Source: Cobetia sp. L2A1
Lineage (GTDB): Bacteria; Pseudomonadota; Gammaproteobacteria; Pseudomonadales; Halomonadaceae
Length of the DNA stretch: 64,000 nucleotides
Assembly: GCF_009796845.1 (NCBI RefSeq)
Contig: NZ_CP047025.1
Span: forward strand, 806,001-870,000
Reading direction: 5' to 3'
Shown here: positions 50,761 through 59,898 of the stretch, one piece after another
Layout: each line of letters opens with the position of its first letter
Position numbering within the stretch: the stretch's first letter is position 1
The notes under the pieces: model-generated
Seen by the model: only the letters and a program-made list of their open reading frames with translations
The model's database searches: none
Told to the model about the DNA's origin: nothing
Program-made: the position numbers and the translations under genes

Positions 50761-52497
50761 TCAGTCCTTGGTAATGCGGTTGACCTCTTCAAGTGACGTC
50801 ATGCCAGCCATTACCTTGCGTAGCCCGCTACGCCTTAGATCAGAAAGCCCTTCCTTGCGTGCCTGATCCGCCAATTCGATTGCACTGCCTTCACGCATGA
50901 TCAAACGACTCATCTCATCCGAGATAGGCATGACTTCATAGATACCCACACGCCCCTTGTAGCCAAGTGTGCATTGACTGCAACCGACTGGGCGATGAAT
51001 GGTTGCGCTCTCAAGCTCCTCAGCGCTAAAGCCGTTCTCTGTACTGAAACCCATCGATACCAGAGCTTCAGGAGGAATCTCGGCAGGTTGACGGCAGTGA
51101 GTACACAGACGGCGGGCCAGTCGCTGCGCGATGATCAGCGAGACCGAACTGGCAATATTGAAGGGCGCTATGCCCATGTTACTGAGGCGTGTCAGTGTTT
51201 CTGGCGCCGAGTTGGTATGTAGCGTGGACAGTACCAGGTGACCTGTCTGTGCCGCTTTGATGGCTATTTCGGCGGTTTCCTTGTCACGAATCTCACCGAC
51301 CATCACCACATCAGGATCCTGGCGCAGGAAGGCACGCAAGGCCGAGGCAAAATCCAGCCCGATCTTGGGCAGTACATTGACCTGATTGACGCCTTCGACC
51401 TTGAGCTCGACCGGGTCTTCCGCGGTCGAGATATTGCGCTCAGCGGTGTTGAGGATATTCAAGCCGGTATAAAGGGTGACCGTCTTGCCGCTACCCGTTG
51501 GCCCAGTGACGAGAATCATCCCTTGTGGTTCATCCAGTGTCTTCTCGAACATGGCGCGCTGTTCAGGCTCGAAGCCCAGAGCCTCAATCCCCATCTTGGC
51601 AGAGCTAGGGTCGAGAATACGCAGTACCAGCTTTTCGCCATACACCGTTGGCAAGCTATTGACGCGGAAGTCGATGGAGCGCGACTTGGAAATTCGCAGC
51701 TTGATGGCACCATCCTGCGGCAGGCGTCGCTCGGCGATATCCATCCGCGACATCACTTTCAGGCGTGCCGAAATACGATTACGCATGTTGAAGGGCGGTC
51801 GTGTGTTCTCGATCAGCATGCCATCGATGCGGAAACGAATACGATAGGTGGATTCGTAGGGTTCGAAGTGGATATCCGAGGCGCCACGCTTGATGGCATC
51901 GAGGAGTACCTTGTGAACGAAACGCACGACCGGGGCATCATCACTATTAGCTGTGATGGCATGATCATTACTTTTATCTTCCTCGTTCTCAAATTCAAGA
52001 TTATCGAGTGCCTCGCCTTCCTCGCCGAGCATATCCATGGCGCTTTCTTCGCCAGCCTCCAGATATTGCTCGAGGGCAGGTGTCAGTTGGTCGGCAGCGA
52101 CCAGTACGCTCTCGATTGACAGTCCGGTGGCGAATTGCAGCTCATCAAGATGTGTCAGCGTCGAAGGCGAGGGCACACCCACTGTCAGGCGATGCTCGCG
52201 GCGATAAAGGGGCAGTACGCCTAACTTGCGCAACACCTTCTCAGGAAGCTCGTCTATAGAAGGGAGAGAGTCGATACGCAGCGCATCGATATCTACATAG
52301 GGCAGGCCGTACTCCCATGCCGCCGCCAAGGTGGCTTCACGTGCCGGTGCCAAGCCATGCGTAATCACATGTAGCAAGAGGCTTTCTCCGGCCTCGTTGG
52401 CTTCCTGCTCGGCAAGCTTGGCAGCCTGAGCCTCCAACAAGCCAGCCTCGACCAGGCTAGCGGCAAACCCTTTAAGCGTGTGATTTGTCTGAGGCAT
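50761..52497 (-). CDS. pilB: PilB, type IV pilus extension ATPase
   Basis: Hexameric cytoplasmic ATPase that powers pilus extension. 578 residues: N-terminal MshEN-type domain (about 1-150), acidic linker, then the GspE core. Walker A GPTGSGKTVTLYTGL, Asp box, Walker B MVGEIRDKETAEIA, and a tetracysteine zinc motif CTHC...CSQCTLGYKGRVGIYE. A 238-base gap separates it from pilC. Confidence 0.97.
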   Translation of the reverse strand: MPQTNHTLKGFAASLVEAGLLEAQAAKLAEQEANEAGESLLLHVITHGLAPAREATLAAAWEYGLPYVDIDALRIDSLPSIDELPEKVLRKLGVLPLYRREHRLTVGVPSPSTLTHLDELQFATGLSIESVLVAADQLTPALEQYLEAGEESAMDMLGEEGEALDNLEFENEEDKSNDHAITANSDDAPVVRFVHKVLLDAIKRGASDIHFEPYESTYRIRFRIDGMLIENTRPPFNMRNRISARLKVMSRMDIAERRLPQDGAIKLRISKSRSIDFRVNSLPTVYGEKLVLRILDPSSAKMGIEALGFEPEQRAMFEKTLDEPQGMILVTGPTGSGKTVTLYTGLNILNTAERNISTAEDPVELKVEGVNQVNVLPKIGLDFASALRAFLRQDPDVVMVGEIRDKETAEIAIKAAQTGHLVLSTLHTNSAPETLTRLSNMGIAPFNIASSVSLIIAQRLARRLCTHCRQPAEIPPEALVSMGFSTENGFSAEELESATIHRPVGCSQCTLGYKGRVGIYEVMPISDEMSRLIMREGSAIELADQARKEGLSDLRRSGLRKVMAGMTSLEEVNRITKD

Positions 52498-53095
52498 GGA
52501 AATTTCCTGTTCCGTGTCCTTGCGCTTACCTGGGAAGGTATCCCCGAAGAAGCTTGCCTGACCTCACAGCACTCGCCTTGCTTTCAAGGCGTGAAAAGCC
52601 TGTGCTGATAGAGAGTTGATACTGACCTGATGCTGCTGGCCTCTTGCGATCAGTGTAGCTCGAAAGCTTTCTATCAGAAATGCTGCTGTGAGATTGATTC
52701 TCCCCTGGTCGATACCAGGACTCTGGTATCGGTGGTGGTGGGAGCGTGGTGCGCTAAACGTTGAATATATAGTGCACCCAGAGGAGAAAGATTTTTTGGC
52801 GTTGCTTGCAATGTCACTGAGTGTAATCTATTGTAACAACCAAGCAGCCGTCAGCGCCGCCAGAGTAGCGTCTTGCGACATGGCAATGGCACCTAATCTG
52901 TGGCTGTGGTATCAATCGTCCCGTCCGGTCGATACCCCGTGATATCAAAATGTTATGCTAATAATATGATGTGTGGATAATAGCTAAACGCAGACACAGA
53001 TCATGACAAATAACATTATAGGCATCAGGGAACGTAACCGGGGTCTCAGGACGCACGACCTGATCTCACTACGCAAACGCAAGGGAGTCATACAC
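52498..53095. other. 598-base divergent region between pilB and pilA
   Basis: Holds the promoters for the pilB and pilA units. Elements seen: a stem CGATACCAG/CTGGTATCG (52710-52731) and GGTCGATACC twice (52707-52716 and 52927-52936). The last 150 bases before pilA are A/T-rich with TATGCT and TAATAT words. No ORF here has support. Confidence 0.5.
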
Positions 53096-53560
53096 ATGAC
53101 ACGCAAGCAATCTGGTTTTACATTGATCGAGCTGATGATCGTTGTGGCGATTATCGGTATTCTGGCCGCTATCGCTATTCCCCGTTATCAGGATTATGTT
53201 GCACGCTCTCAAGCGACTAGCGCATTAGCAAGCTTGCGCGGTGTTCAGACCACCGCTGAAGAAGCGATTCTACGCGGTGAAACTCCAGCGCTGACTGATG
53301 AAGTTGCGGATGGACAGCTGGATATCGGTATTGCTTCAGATGAACTTGATTTAGGTACTATTACCTTAGCAGCTCCTGAGGGAGGTGAAGCCGGTGAGTT
53401 TGAACTTGTAATGGTCTTTGATGGAGAAGTTAATCCACGTTTATCTGTGGCCGGTGAAAATGAACTTGGCCTTTATCGTGACGAAACTGGTCGCTGGTCT
53501 TGCTCAGGCAGTATCCCTGATGATTTTCTCCCTCAGAATTGTGATGTTGCAACAGAATAA
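53096..53560 (+). CDS. pilA: PilA, type IV major pilin
   Basis: Type IVa pilin, the subunit of the pilus fibre. 154 residues from ATG 53096 (AAGGGAG upstream). Prepilin leader MTRKQSG, cleavage before Phe8, conserved Glu5 of the mature chain (FTLIEL), then the hydrophobic helix. Two C-terminal Cys (WSCSGS and PQNC) form the usual D-loop. The mature chain has about 26 Asp/Glu, 7 Arg and no Lys, so it is very acidic. Third codon positions are more A/T-rich than in neighbours. Confidence 0.95.
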   Translation: MTRKQSGFTLIELMIVVAIIGILAAIAIPRYQDYVARSQATSALASLRGVQTTAEEAILRGETPALTDEVADGQLDIGIASDELDLGTITLAAPEGGEAGEFELVMVFDGEVNPRLSVAGENELGLYRDETGRWSCSGSIPDDFLPQNCDVATE

Positions 53561-53591
53561 CAATATTGACATGGATCGACATTAAACATCC

Positions 53592-53629
53592 TATAATAAA
53601 AACCGCCCCGAAGGGCGGTTTTTATTATA
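53592..53629. terminator. bidirectional terminator between pilA and the small unknown gene
   Basis: 17-base perfect stem (53592-53608 with 53613-53629), core AAAACCGCCC/GGGCGGTTTT, loop CGAA; A-tract and T-tract on both sides. Confidence 0.93.
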
Positions 53630-53639
53630 TTGGAAACCA

Positions 53640-53942
53640 TCAATACAGCGCTTCTTCTTCTTCTACTACATCCTTCAGTAGTTCCAGGAATAACTTATCC
53701 GCATCAGAGTGTTCTGCCGGATCTTCCGGAATATGAATGCTGGTAGTGTCGGACACTTCGTTGGCGATGATGGCCAGCATCTGCGCTTCGCTTTGGCCCT
53801 GTTCTGCCCCTTCCTTGAGGCGCGCCCGCGCCACCACCAGCGACTGTTCAAGTATCTTCGGGTCTTGCAGCAGCTTGCGAATGAAGCCTTTCAGCTCATT
53901 GATGATACGAGTCTTGTGCATTTCGCCGGATGCATTGCTCAT
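53640..53942 (-). CDS. small acidic protein of unknown function
   Basis: Not recognised. 100 residues, no membrane helix or signal. It looks mainly helical: INELKGFIRKLLQDPKILEQSLVVARARLKEGAEQG, then a more acidic half ending LLKDVVEEEEALY. ATG 53942 has a good AAGGAG 8 bases upstream, so it is probably a real gene. It lies between the pilA terminator and a cation efflux gene, with which it does not share an obvious operon (63 bases apart, same strand). Confidence 0.75.
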   Translation of the reverse strand: MSNASGEMHKTRIINELKGFIRKLLQDPKILEQSLVVARARLKEGAEQGQSEAQMLAIIANEVSDTTSIHIPEDPAEHSDADKLFLELLKDVVEEEEALY

Positions 53943-54004
53943 GGGCGTGCTCCTTGATGATCGAGTGTTGTCGTGACTGATATATGTTCAGTGTAACGCA
54001 GACT

Positions 54005-55297
54005 TCAGCGCGTGGGAGTAGGCGAAATGGCACTGAGCTCGAGGTTTCCAAGCCAGTCAATATCGGCTGTCAGGCGCTTCATTTCGCTTATCTCAGTGTT
54101 GCGTATGCCCGCATTTCGGTAACGTTCCATTGCTGTCTCGGCATCATTTTCCAATACGTCCAACACGATATCCACATGCGGTGAGGTCGTGATGGCCGAA
54201 TCAGGCATGGATGACGCTGCTGGCTGCTGTTGATGTTGGAAATAATGCAGTGTCATGCCGCTACGCGCGTGCCACAGCGGTTGCAGCTGCCAGCGCTCAT
54301 CCAGCATGGCGATGATCTCACTGCGCAGTGGCAGTGGTTGGTGAGAGGGCGGATGAGGTGAGTCGGCCTGCGTCAAATGGGAGTCGTCTTCAGGGTCTAT
54401 GTGATAAAGCACATCACTGAGCTGAGGGAATTCTCGCTTGAGGCGTGCCACCGCATGGTGGCCGATGGCATGTCCTTCGGAGACGCTGATGCGCGATGCC
54501 ACCAGCAGATGCACTTCCAATACGATACGTCCGGCGAGTGTTCTGCTACGCAAGTCATGTACACCGCGAACTTCCGGCAGGGTGAGTAAGCACTCACGAA
54601 TCTCGTGTTGTTGTTCACGCGGCAGCGCGGTATCGATCAGCTCACGTGAGGCCTCCCAGGCCAGTGACACGCCAATCTTGCCCACCATCACGCCGACCAC
54701 GATGGCTGCGATACCATCCAGCCAGCCGGCACCCAGCTGCGTGCCAATCAGGCCCACGAGTACCGCGACGGTGGAAAGTGCATCACTACGCGAGTGCCAG
54801 GCATTGGCTTCCAATAGTTTGGACTTCTGGCGATGGGCGACCTTGAGCGTAACGCGAAAGATCCATTCCTTGCCGATCAATGAGATGACGGCAATGCCGA
54901 TGCCCAGTACGCCCGGCAGCGGGGCTGTCAGCGTGCCGAATATCAGCGCCCAGCTACGTAGGATCCCTTCCCAGCCAATCGCGCCGGCAACGGCCAGCAA
55001 TAGACTGCCGAGCACCAGGGTGCCGAGTGTCTCAATGCGCTCATGCCCCCACGGATGCGAGTGGTCTGGCGCTTGACGGCCGTAGTGAGTGGCCACCAAC
55101 ACGAAGGCGTCTGTCACCAGGTCCGATAGTGAATGAATGCCATCGGCGATCAACGCCTGTGAGCCGACCATCTTGCCGATGATCAGCTTGGCGACCCCCA
55201 ATATGCCATCCAGCACTGCCCCGATGAGTGTGATGCGCTGGGCTTCACGCTTGGCGCTGGCCTTGAGTGCCGAATCTGTTTGAGTCGAAGAGGGCAT
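54005..55297 (-). CDS. cation diffusion facilitator with a long C-terminal extension
   Basis: Membrane antiporter that exports divalent metals such as Zn, Fe, Co or Cd in exchange for protons. 430 residues: the CDF membrane domain (about 20-220) with metal-site motifs ADGIHSLSDLVTD and NAWHSRSDALST, plus HPWGHERIETLG, then a cytoplasmic dimerisation domain (about 220-305). An extra 120 residues follow, with ITTSPHVDIVLDVLENDAETAMERYRNA-type segments not found in FieF or ZitB. The metal cannot be named from sequence. Confidence 0.9.
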   Translation of the reverse strand: MPSSTQTDSALKASAKREAQRITLIGAVLDGILGVAKLIIGKMVGSQALIADGIHSLSDLVTDAFVLVATHYGRQAPDHSHPWGHERIETLGTLVLGSLLLAVAGAIGWEGILRSWALIFGTLTAPLPGVLGIGIAVISLIGKEWIFRVTLKVAHRQKSKLLEANAWHSRSDALSTVAVLVGLIGTQLGAGWLDGIAAIVVGVMVGKIGVSLAWEASRELIDTALPREQQHEIRECLLTLPEVRGVHDLRSRTLAGRIVLEVHLLVASRISVSEGHAIGHHAVARLKREFPQLSDVLYHIDPEDDSHLTQADSPHPPSHQPLPLRSEIIAMLDERWQLQPLWHARSGMTLHYFQHQQQPAASSMPDSAITTSPHVDIVLDVLENDAETAMERYRNAGIRNTEISEMKRLTADIDWLGNLELSAISPTPTR

Positions 55298-55420
55298 GTC
55301 GGTACTCGCAATCAGAGGCGGGTATGCAGGCTTCGGTGGCAGGTGTTTTTCTGCGGCACAAAAGTGAGTGTTGACTTACGTGGTATCGCTTTTCATGCGC
55401 CATGCTGTCGAGTCCGAGCA

Positions 55421-56980
55421 CTAGCGGACACAGCTGTCTTCCGAGATGTCACTCTTCGGACGTAGGCGGCGCGCGAGGCTATCCACGGCAATATTGAGTA
55501 TTGCGGTTAACAGCAGCAGCGCAAATGCCTGATCGAACATCATGTACTCGAAGCTCGAATCAATATGGAAGCCCAGCGTTGCCACACCAAGCATGCCGAG
55601 TATCGCCGTCTCGCGGATAATGGTTTCGGCGCGGTAGAACAGCAGCGCGAACATGCCCGGCGCGACGCGTGGGTTGAGTTCGTACAGCCAGCACTCCAGA
55701 CGTCCTTGCGGCTTGCTGAGAGGCAGCTGAATCTGATTGGCATGACGAGCACACAGGAAAGCGATGATGGCCCCGTTATGCAGTGACAAAGCCAGCCAGG
55801 CGGGGAGTAGAGATGGCCCAAGCAGCAGCAGCAGGATAAAGGCGAGCATCAGCTCTGGCGTGGTGCGCAGGAAGATCAGCACGCCGCCAGTGGTGCGTTG
55901 GGTGAGCCGATTGCCGACATGACGGCTGGCCAGTGGCCACAGTGCCATGGCGATCAGCAGGCTGCCCGCCGTACCCAGCAGGCCAAGCAGTAGCGTATTG
56001 CCGAGCGCTGGCAGCAAGTGCGGGAGATGTTCAGCCCACTGGAGCATGCCTGAGAACAGTTCTCCGGAGGCGATCGTCTCCAGTGAGGCGTTGACGAGCG
56101 GTGCCGGCCAGATGTCGTGGCTGACAAAGCGCCACAGAAGTGCAGGATTGACGTCGGGCCATGGCCCCAGCCACCACAGGCTGGCGATAGCCAACACCGG
56201 CAATAGGCGACGATGACCCCACCACGGCAGCGTGGCAATCAGTAGATAGAAGATCCACAGCAGTGCACCGGCCTCATGATAGCGCCCTTCACGGAAGGCG
56301 CTTTCCAGATAGAAGCCCAGTGTCGGCAGGCCAACGAAGCCCAGCAATACGCTGGCGCGCAGCGCGCACTCAAAGCGATAGCGGGTGTAGCTGGCCAGTC
56401 GCGGCCACGCCATCGGTAGCTCGGCATAGACGAAACGCATCAGGCGTGAGGTGGCTGCAGGCAGTGCCTTGATCGGCGCCTGGGGTAGCTGTTCGAGTAT
56501 CTCGGCGTAGACCTTGGCGAACGTCGCTGCGTAGGGAATCGTGATGGCAGCCAACGCCGTGACGGCGGATAGGCCGAAGACCTGCAGCAGCATCAGTGCC
56601 CAGAACAGTTCATGTATGGCTCGCAGGCCCGCACATGCGCCGCGCAGCAGTCGTGAGCGCGAGTAGACCAGTGCCAATGGCAGGCCTAGCAGCGCGCCCA
56701 GCAAGGTGCCCCACAGCGCGAAAGCGACGGTCAGGATCAGAGCATGCAGTGGCGATTCCAGCAGGCTGGGTGAAGGAGACACCAACCCCGCCAACATGCG
56801 GAGCAGCTCCTGCCACGGGTCACGTGAGGTAATCGAAAGATCGCCGAACGGTGCTAACACCAGCATGGCCAGAATCAGCCCCGCGCCTAGCCGCAACAGG
56901 CGAGCGCCTTCACTGCGCGCCTTCCACCAGGGCGGTGGTTTGGATGCGACAGGCGTAGCAGGGGAGATATCAGTGAGCAT
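55421..56980 (-). CDS. phnE: PhnE-type ABC permease, two permease domains in one chain
   Basis: Inner-membrane permease of a phosphonate-type ABC transporter. 519 residues from ATG 56980, about twice the normal PhnE length. Two related halves are seen, each with a permease loop: ELFWALMLLQVFGLSAVTALAAITIPYAATFAKVYAE in the first (read in parts) and FLRTTPELMLAFILLLLLGPSLLP...FYRAETIIRETAILGMLG in the second. It probably replaces a homodimer. It overlaps phnC by 11 bases. Confidence 0.88.
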   Translation of the reverse strand: MLTDISPATPVASKPPPWWKARSEGARLLRLGAGLILAMLVLAPFGDLSITSRDPWQELLRMLAGLVSPSPSLLESPLHALILTVAFALWGTLLGALLGLPLALVYSRSRLLRGACAGLRAIHELFWALMLLQVFGLSAVTALAAITIPYAATFAKVYAEILEQLPQAPIKALPAATSRLMRFVYAELPMAWPRLASYTRYRFECALRASVLLGFVGLPTLGFYLESAFREGRYHEAGALLWIFYLLIATLPWWGHRRLLPVLAIASLWWLGPWPDVNPALLWRFVSHDIWPAPLVNASLETIASGELFSGMLQWAEHLPHLLPALGNTLLLGLLGTAGSLLIAMALWPLASRHVGNRLTQRTTGGVLIFLRTTPELMLAFILLLLLGPSLLPAWLALSLHNGAIIAFLCARHANQIQLPLSKPQGRLECWLYELNPRVAPGMFALLFYRAETIIRETAILGMLGVATLGFHIDSSFEYMMFDQAFALLLLTAILNIAVDSLARRLRPKSDISEDSCVR

Positions 56981-57770
56981 TGCGATGTTCTTGAGACACG
57001 TCTTGCTGAGCGAGCTTCTCGTCAGCCGACTCGCCAGACGACTCGTCGGGGGAGTGCGGGCCAGCACTGGATGCAGCGGGATACAGGCAGTCGAGATCCT
57101 GTAGCGTCAGCCCATCGGTCGAAATATCGAGCAGCACCGCACCGTGGCCTTCGCTGTTCTTGCCAAGGCCAATGACACGCGTGAAGTGAGTGAGTGCCAA
57201 CTCACGCTGATGCAGTGCAACGATGCTGGTGGCATGTAGAGAGTGAATCAGCTCAATTAACTCACTGGCCTGATGCTGGTCGACACTGGCGACGGGCTCA
57301 TCACCCAGGAAGAGTGCTTGTCCCTGATAAAGCGCCCGTGCGATGGCGACACGTTGGCGTTGGCCGCCGGAGAGTGCTTCAACTGAGCGCTCCATCAGCG
57401 ATGCAATCCCCAGTGGTTCGCATAGCGTCACTACCGCCTGCCAATGAGCAGGCTTCGGGCGCAGTAGATTAAGCAGATTGGTCAGCCGTGAGTGCTGATC
57501 CAATCTCCCCATGAAGATATTGTGATAGACGGATAGCTGCGGAACCAGGCCCTGCCGCTGAGGGCACCAGGCAGCAGGCACCTGAGACATGTGCAATGCA
57601 GTGCGCAGTGCCTCAAGCAGCGTTGATTTCCCGGCGCCGCTTGCGCCCAGCAACGCGATACGTTCGCCTTGATGAAGGCGAACGTCGACGTCACGCAACA
57701 CAATCTCGTCACCATGACCGAGATTGTGTTGCGTGAGATGTAGCAGAGGGAGGGGCGATGCTTGCGTCAT
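56970..57770 (-). CDS. phnC: PhnC-type ABC ATPase
   Basis: ATP-binding subunit of the phosphonate-type importer. 266 residues. Walker A LLGASGAGKSTLLEAL, signature LSGGQRQRVAIARAL, Walker B ALFLGDEPVASVD, and the H-loop His in ATSIVALHQREL. The C-terminal 35 residues are acidic and Ser-rich beyond the family core. It starts 4 bases after the phnD stop. Confidence 0.93.
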   Translation of the reverse strand: MTQASPLPLLHLTQHNLGHGDEIVLRDVDVRLHQGERIALLGASGAGKSTLLEALRTALHMSQVPAAWCPQRQGLVPQLSVYHNIFMGRLDQHSRLTNLLNLLRPKPAHWQAVVTLCEPLGIASLMERSVEALSGGQRQRVAIARALYQGQALFLGDEPVASVDQHQASELIELIHSLHATSIVALHQRELALTHFTRVIGLGKNSEGHGAVLLDISTDGLTLQDLDCLYPAASSAGPHSPDESSGESADEKLAQQDVSQEHRNAH

Positions 57771-57774
57771 GAGC

Positions 57775-58656
57775 TCAGCGCAACAGGCCGAGCTGTGCGC
57801 CCACGGTCTTGATGGGGGCGTAGTCGTCGTTGCTGGCAGGAATGAAGCCCGAGCGCGGGAAGCTTTCCAGCAGATCAGGATCTTTCATGTCCAGCAGTGC
57901 CTTGGTGACGTGTGCAGTGAAGTCAGCCCCAAAGCGCTTGTCGACATCGCCACGCAGAGTCCACTGGTAGTCCGGATAGCTTGGCGTCTGCCACAGCACC
58001 TGAACCTTTTTCGGGTCGACCTTGCCATCTTTCACTGCTGCGTCCCATACCGCAAAATTGACGGCGCCGACGTCATAGGTGCCAGCAGCCACGAGCGCGA
58101 TGGTACGTGAGTGATCACCCGAGAAGCCGACGCGTGAGAACACTTCATCCGGGGCTTTCTGGAATTTCTCACGCAGATAATATTCCGGCATCAGACGGCC
58201 GGATGTGGATGTCTTGGCACCGAAGGTGAAGGTATGTCCTTCAATGGACTCAGGTAGCGCGTCGAGCGGTTCAGAGGCATCACCAGCCAGCTTCAGATCA
58301 CGCCGGGCGATGAAGTAGCTGCGAAAGGCGGCATCTTCAGCACCCTGCGCTATCGCGACGGAGCCCGGCACCAGCTGGCGCGCCTGAACGCCCGTCAGCC
58401 CACCGAACCATGCCATCTGAATCTGGTCATTGCGGAAGGCACTGACGGCCGCGCTGTAGGACTTGACCGGAACGTACTCGACATCAACGCCAAGCTTCTC
58501 GGACAGATAGTCCGCGACCTTGTCAAAACGCTCGACCAGGCGTGACTCATCTTCGTCCGGAATGGCCGTGAACTTGAAGGAGTCGGCCTGCGCCTGACTG
58601 ATGCTCACGGGGAGTGTGGAAAACAGGGTCAAAGCAGCAATGGCCAGCCAGCGCAT
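57775..58656 (-). CDS. phnD: PhnD-type substrate-binding protein
   Basis: Periplasmic binding protein feeding the PhnC/PhnE transporter. 293 residues from ATG 58656 (GAGGAT upstream), signal peptide about 1-24. PhnD-like core: FTAIPDEDESRLVERFDKVADYL, VPVKSYSAAVSAFRNDQIQMAWFGGLTGVQAR, and TSTSGRLMPEYYL. No phosphonate breakdown genes are nearby. Relatives are also annotated for phosphite or selenate uptake, so the ligand is open. Confidence 0.85.
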   Translation of the reverse strand: MRWLAIAALTLFSTLPVSISQAQADSFKFTAIPDEDESRLVERFDKVADYLSEKLGVDVEYVPVKSYSAAVSAFRNDQIQMAWFGGLTGVQARQLVPGSVAIAQGAEDAAFRSYFIARRDLKLAGDASEPLDALPESIEGHTFTFGAKTSTSGRLMPEYYLREKFQKAPDEVFSRVGFSGDHSRTIALVAAGTYDVGAVNFAVWDAAVKDGKVDPKKVQVLWQTPSYPDYQWTLRGDVDKRFGADFTAHVTKALLDMKDPDLLESFPRSGFIPASNDDYAPIKTVGAQLGLLR

Positions 58657-58886
58657 GGAGACATCCTCGGAATTCACGACAATAGACGCCATGCAGCCTG
58701 TGCCACATGGAAGGTTTATGGCGCGTATTGTTGTGCCTAGTCTGCGTTGGTGCAAGCCCAGAGCAGTACTGAGGGATCACTCAAGATTACGTCAAGGACG
58801 GGTAGTGCGTTTTACCCACCGAATTGGCCGCCATGACAGCGCTATTCAGTGAGCGTGTGCGGCTGTTGTCACGGCTGAAACATCAC

Positions 58887-59744
58887 TCACGATTCCAGTG
58901 GAAAGCGTGTGTCCTTGAGGCTGTCCTTGATCTTCTTGAGGTGCTGCTGAAAGTCCTCGCCACGCCGCAGTGTCACGCCGGTTGCCAGCACATCGATCAA
59001 TGCCAGATGAATCATGCGTGATGTCATCGGCATATAGATATCGGTGTCTTCCGGTGCCAGCACTTCCAATACCTCGGTGCACTCACGGGCCAGCGGAGAG
59101 CCGGGGGCGGTGATGCCGAGTACGGCAGCGCCGTTGCCACGTGCCAGCTTGGCGATATCGACCAGCTCGCGGGTCCGGCCGGTGTAGGAGATGATCACGA
59201 TGACATCGCCGGTATGGCAGGCCGCTGCCACCATGCGCTGCATCAGTACATCTTCATATGCTACAACGGGCAGATTGAAACGAAAGAACTTGTGCTGAGC
59301 ATCTGCTGCCACTGGGCCAGAGGCACCCAGGCCAAAGAAGCAGATTTGCTTGGCTTGACTGAGATAGTCCACCGCACGCTCGATGCGCTTGGGGTCCAGT
59401 GCGCGACGGGCATCGTCGAGTGCCGCGACAGTCGCGCCGAGAATCTTGTCACCATAGGCCTCGGCGTCATCATTCTGTTCGACACTGCGTGATACATACG
59501 GCGTGCCGCCGGCCAGACTCTGGGCCAGCTTTATCTTGAAGTCCGGGAAGCCCTTGGCATCAAAGTTGCGGCAAAAACGATTGACGGTCGGCTCGCTGAC
59601 CAGAGAGGCCTGCGCGAGCGCCGCAATGCTCATGCCTGTGGCCGCTGAGGGGTCTGCCAGAATGACGTCGGCGACCTTTCGCTCGGAGCGGTTGAGCTCG
59701 TCGAGACGTTCACGGATGCGGTTGATGAGGTCGTGTACAGCCAT
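58887..59744 (-). CDS. hexR: HexR, RpiR-family repressor of glucose catabolism
   Basis: Transcription regulator that senses the Entner-Doudoroff intermediate KDPG. 285 residues from ATG 59744: N-terminal RpiR-type helix-turn-helix (about 1-80, [29 protein letters not shown]) and a C-terminal SIS domain (about 120-260, [36 protein letters not shown]). Divergent from zwf, as in Pseudomonas. Confidence 0.95.
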   Translation of the reverse strand: MAVHDLINRIRERLDELNRSERKVADVILADPSAATGMSIAALAQASLVSEPTVNRFCRNFDAKGFPDFKIKLAQSLAGGTPYVSRSVEQNDDAEAYGDKILGATVAALDDARRALDPKRIERAVDYLSQAKQICFFGLGASGPVAADAQHKFFRFNLPVVAYEDVLMQRMVAAACHTGDVIVIISYTGRTRELVDIAKLARGNGAAVLGITAPGSPLARECTEVLEVLAPEDTDIYMPMTSRMIHLALIDVLATGVTLRRGEDFQQHLKKIKDSLKDTRFPLES

Positions 59745-59766
59745 TCGCCTATTACCTTGCCATTGT

Positions 59767-59782
59767 GTAGTGAAATAACTAC
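59767..59782. promoter_or_regulatory. palindrome upstream of hexR (possible HexR operator)
   Basis: GTAGT-GAAATA-ACTAC, 23 bases before the hexR start. Known HexR boxes resemble TGTAGT-NNN-ACTACA; here the half-sites match but the spacer is 6 bases. Possible autoregulation. Confidence 0.45.
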
Positions 59783-59882
59783 GTAATCTGGGCATCCTAG
59801 CCTCACTCGCCAGGTAGGCCAAGCATCCCTTCGATGCTGGCAGTGACGAGACGGATGCGAAGCCGACGTTTCCTACCCCTTT

Positions 59883-59898
59883 TAGGTAAGTTTACCTA
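59883..59898. promoter_or_regulatory. palindrome upstream of zwf (possible operator)
   Basis: TAGGTAA-GT-TTACCTA, 7-base half-sites. It lies in the zwf leader and could bind HexR or another dimeric regulator; it differs from the half-sites near hexR. Confidence 0.45.

Noticed and set aside
52796..52810. TTGGC...TTGCA before pilA as a sigma-54 promoter
   Set aside because: Only 8 bases lie between the GG and the GC elements; sigma-54 needs 10. The -24 box is also weak.
52688..52942. 84-residue frame in the pilB-pilA gap
   Set aside because: No ribosome site, Trp-rich and low-complexity product, and it overlaps the presumed promoter region.
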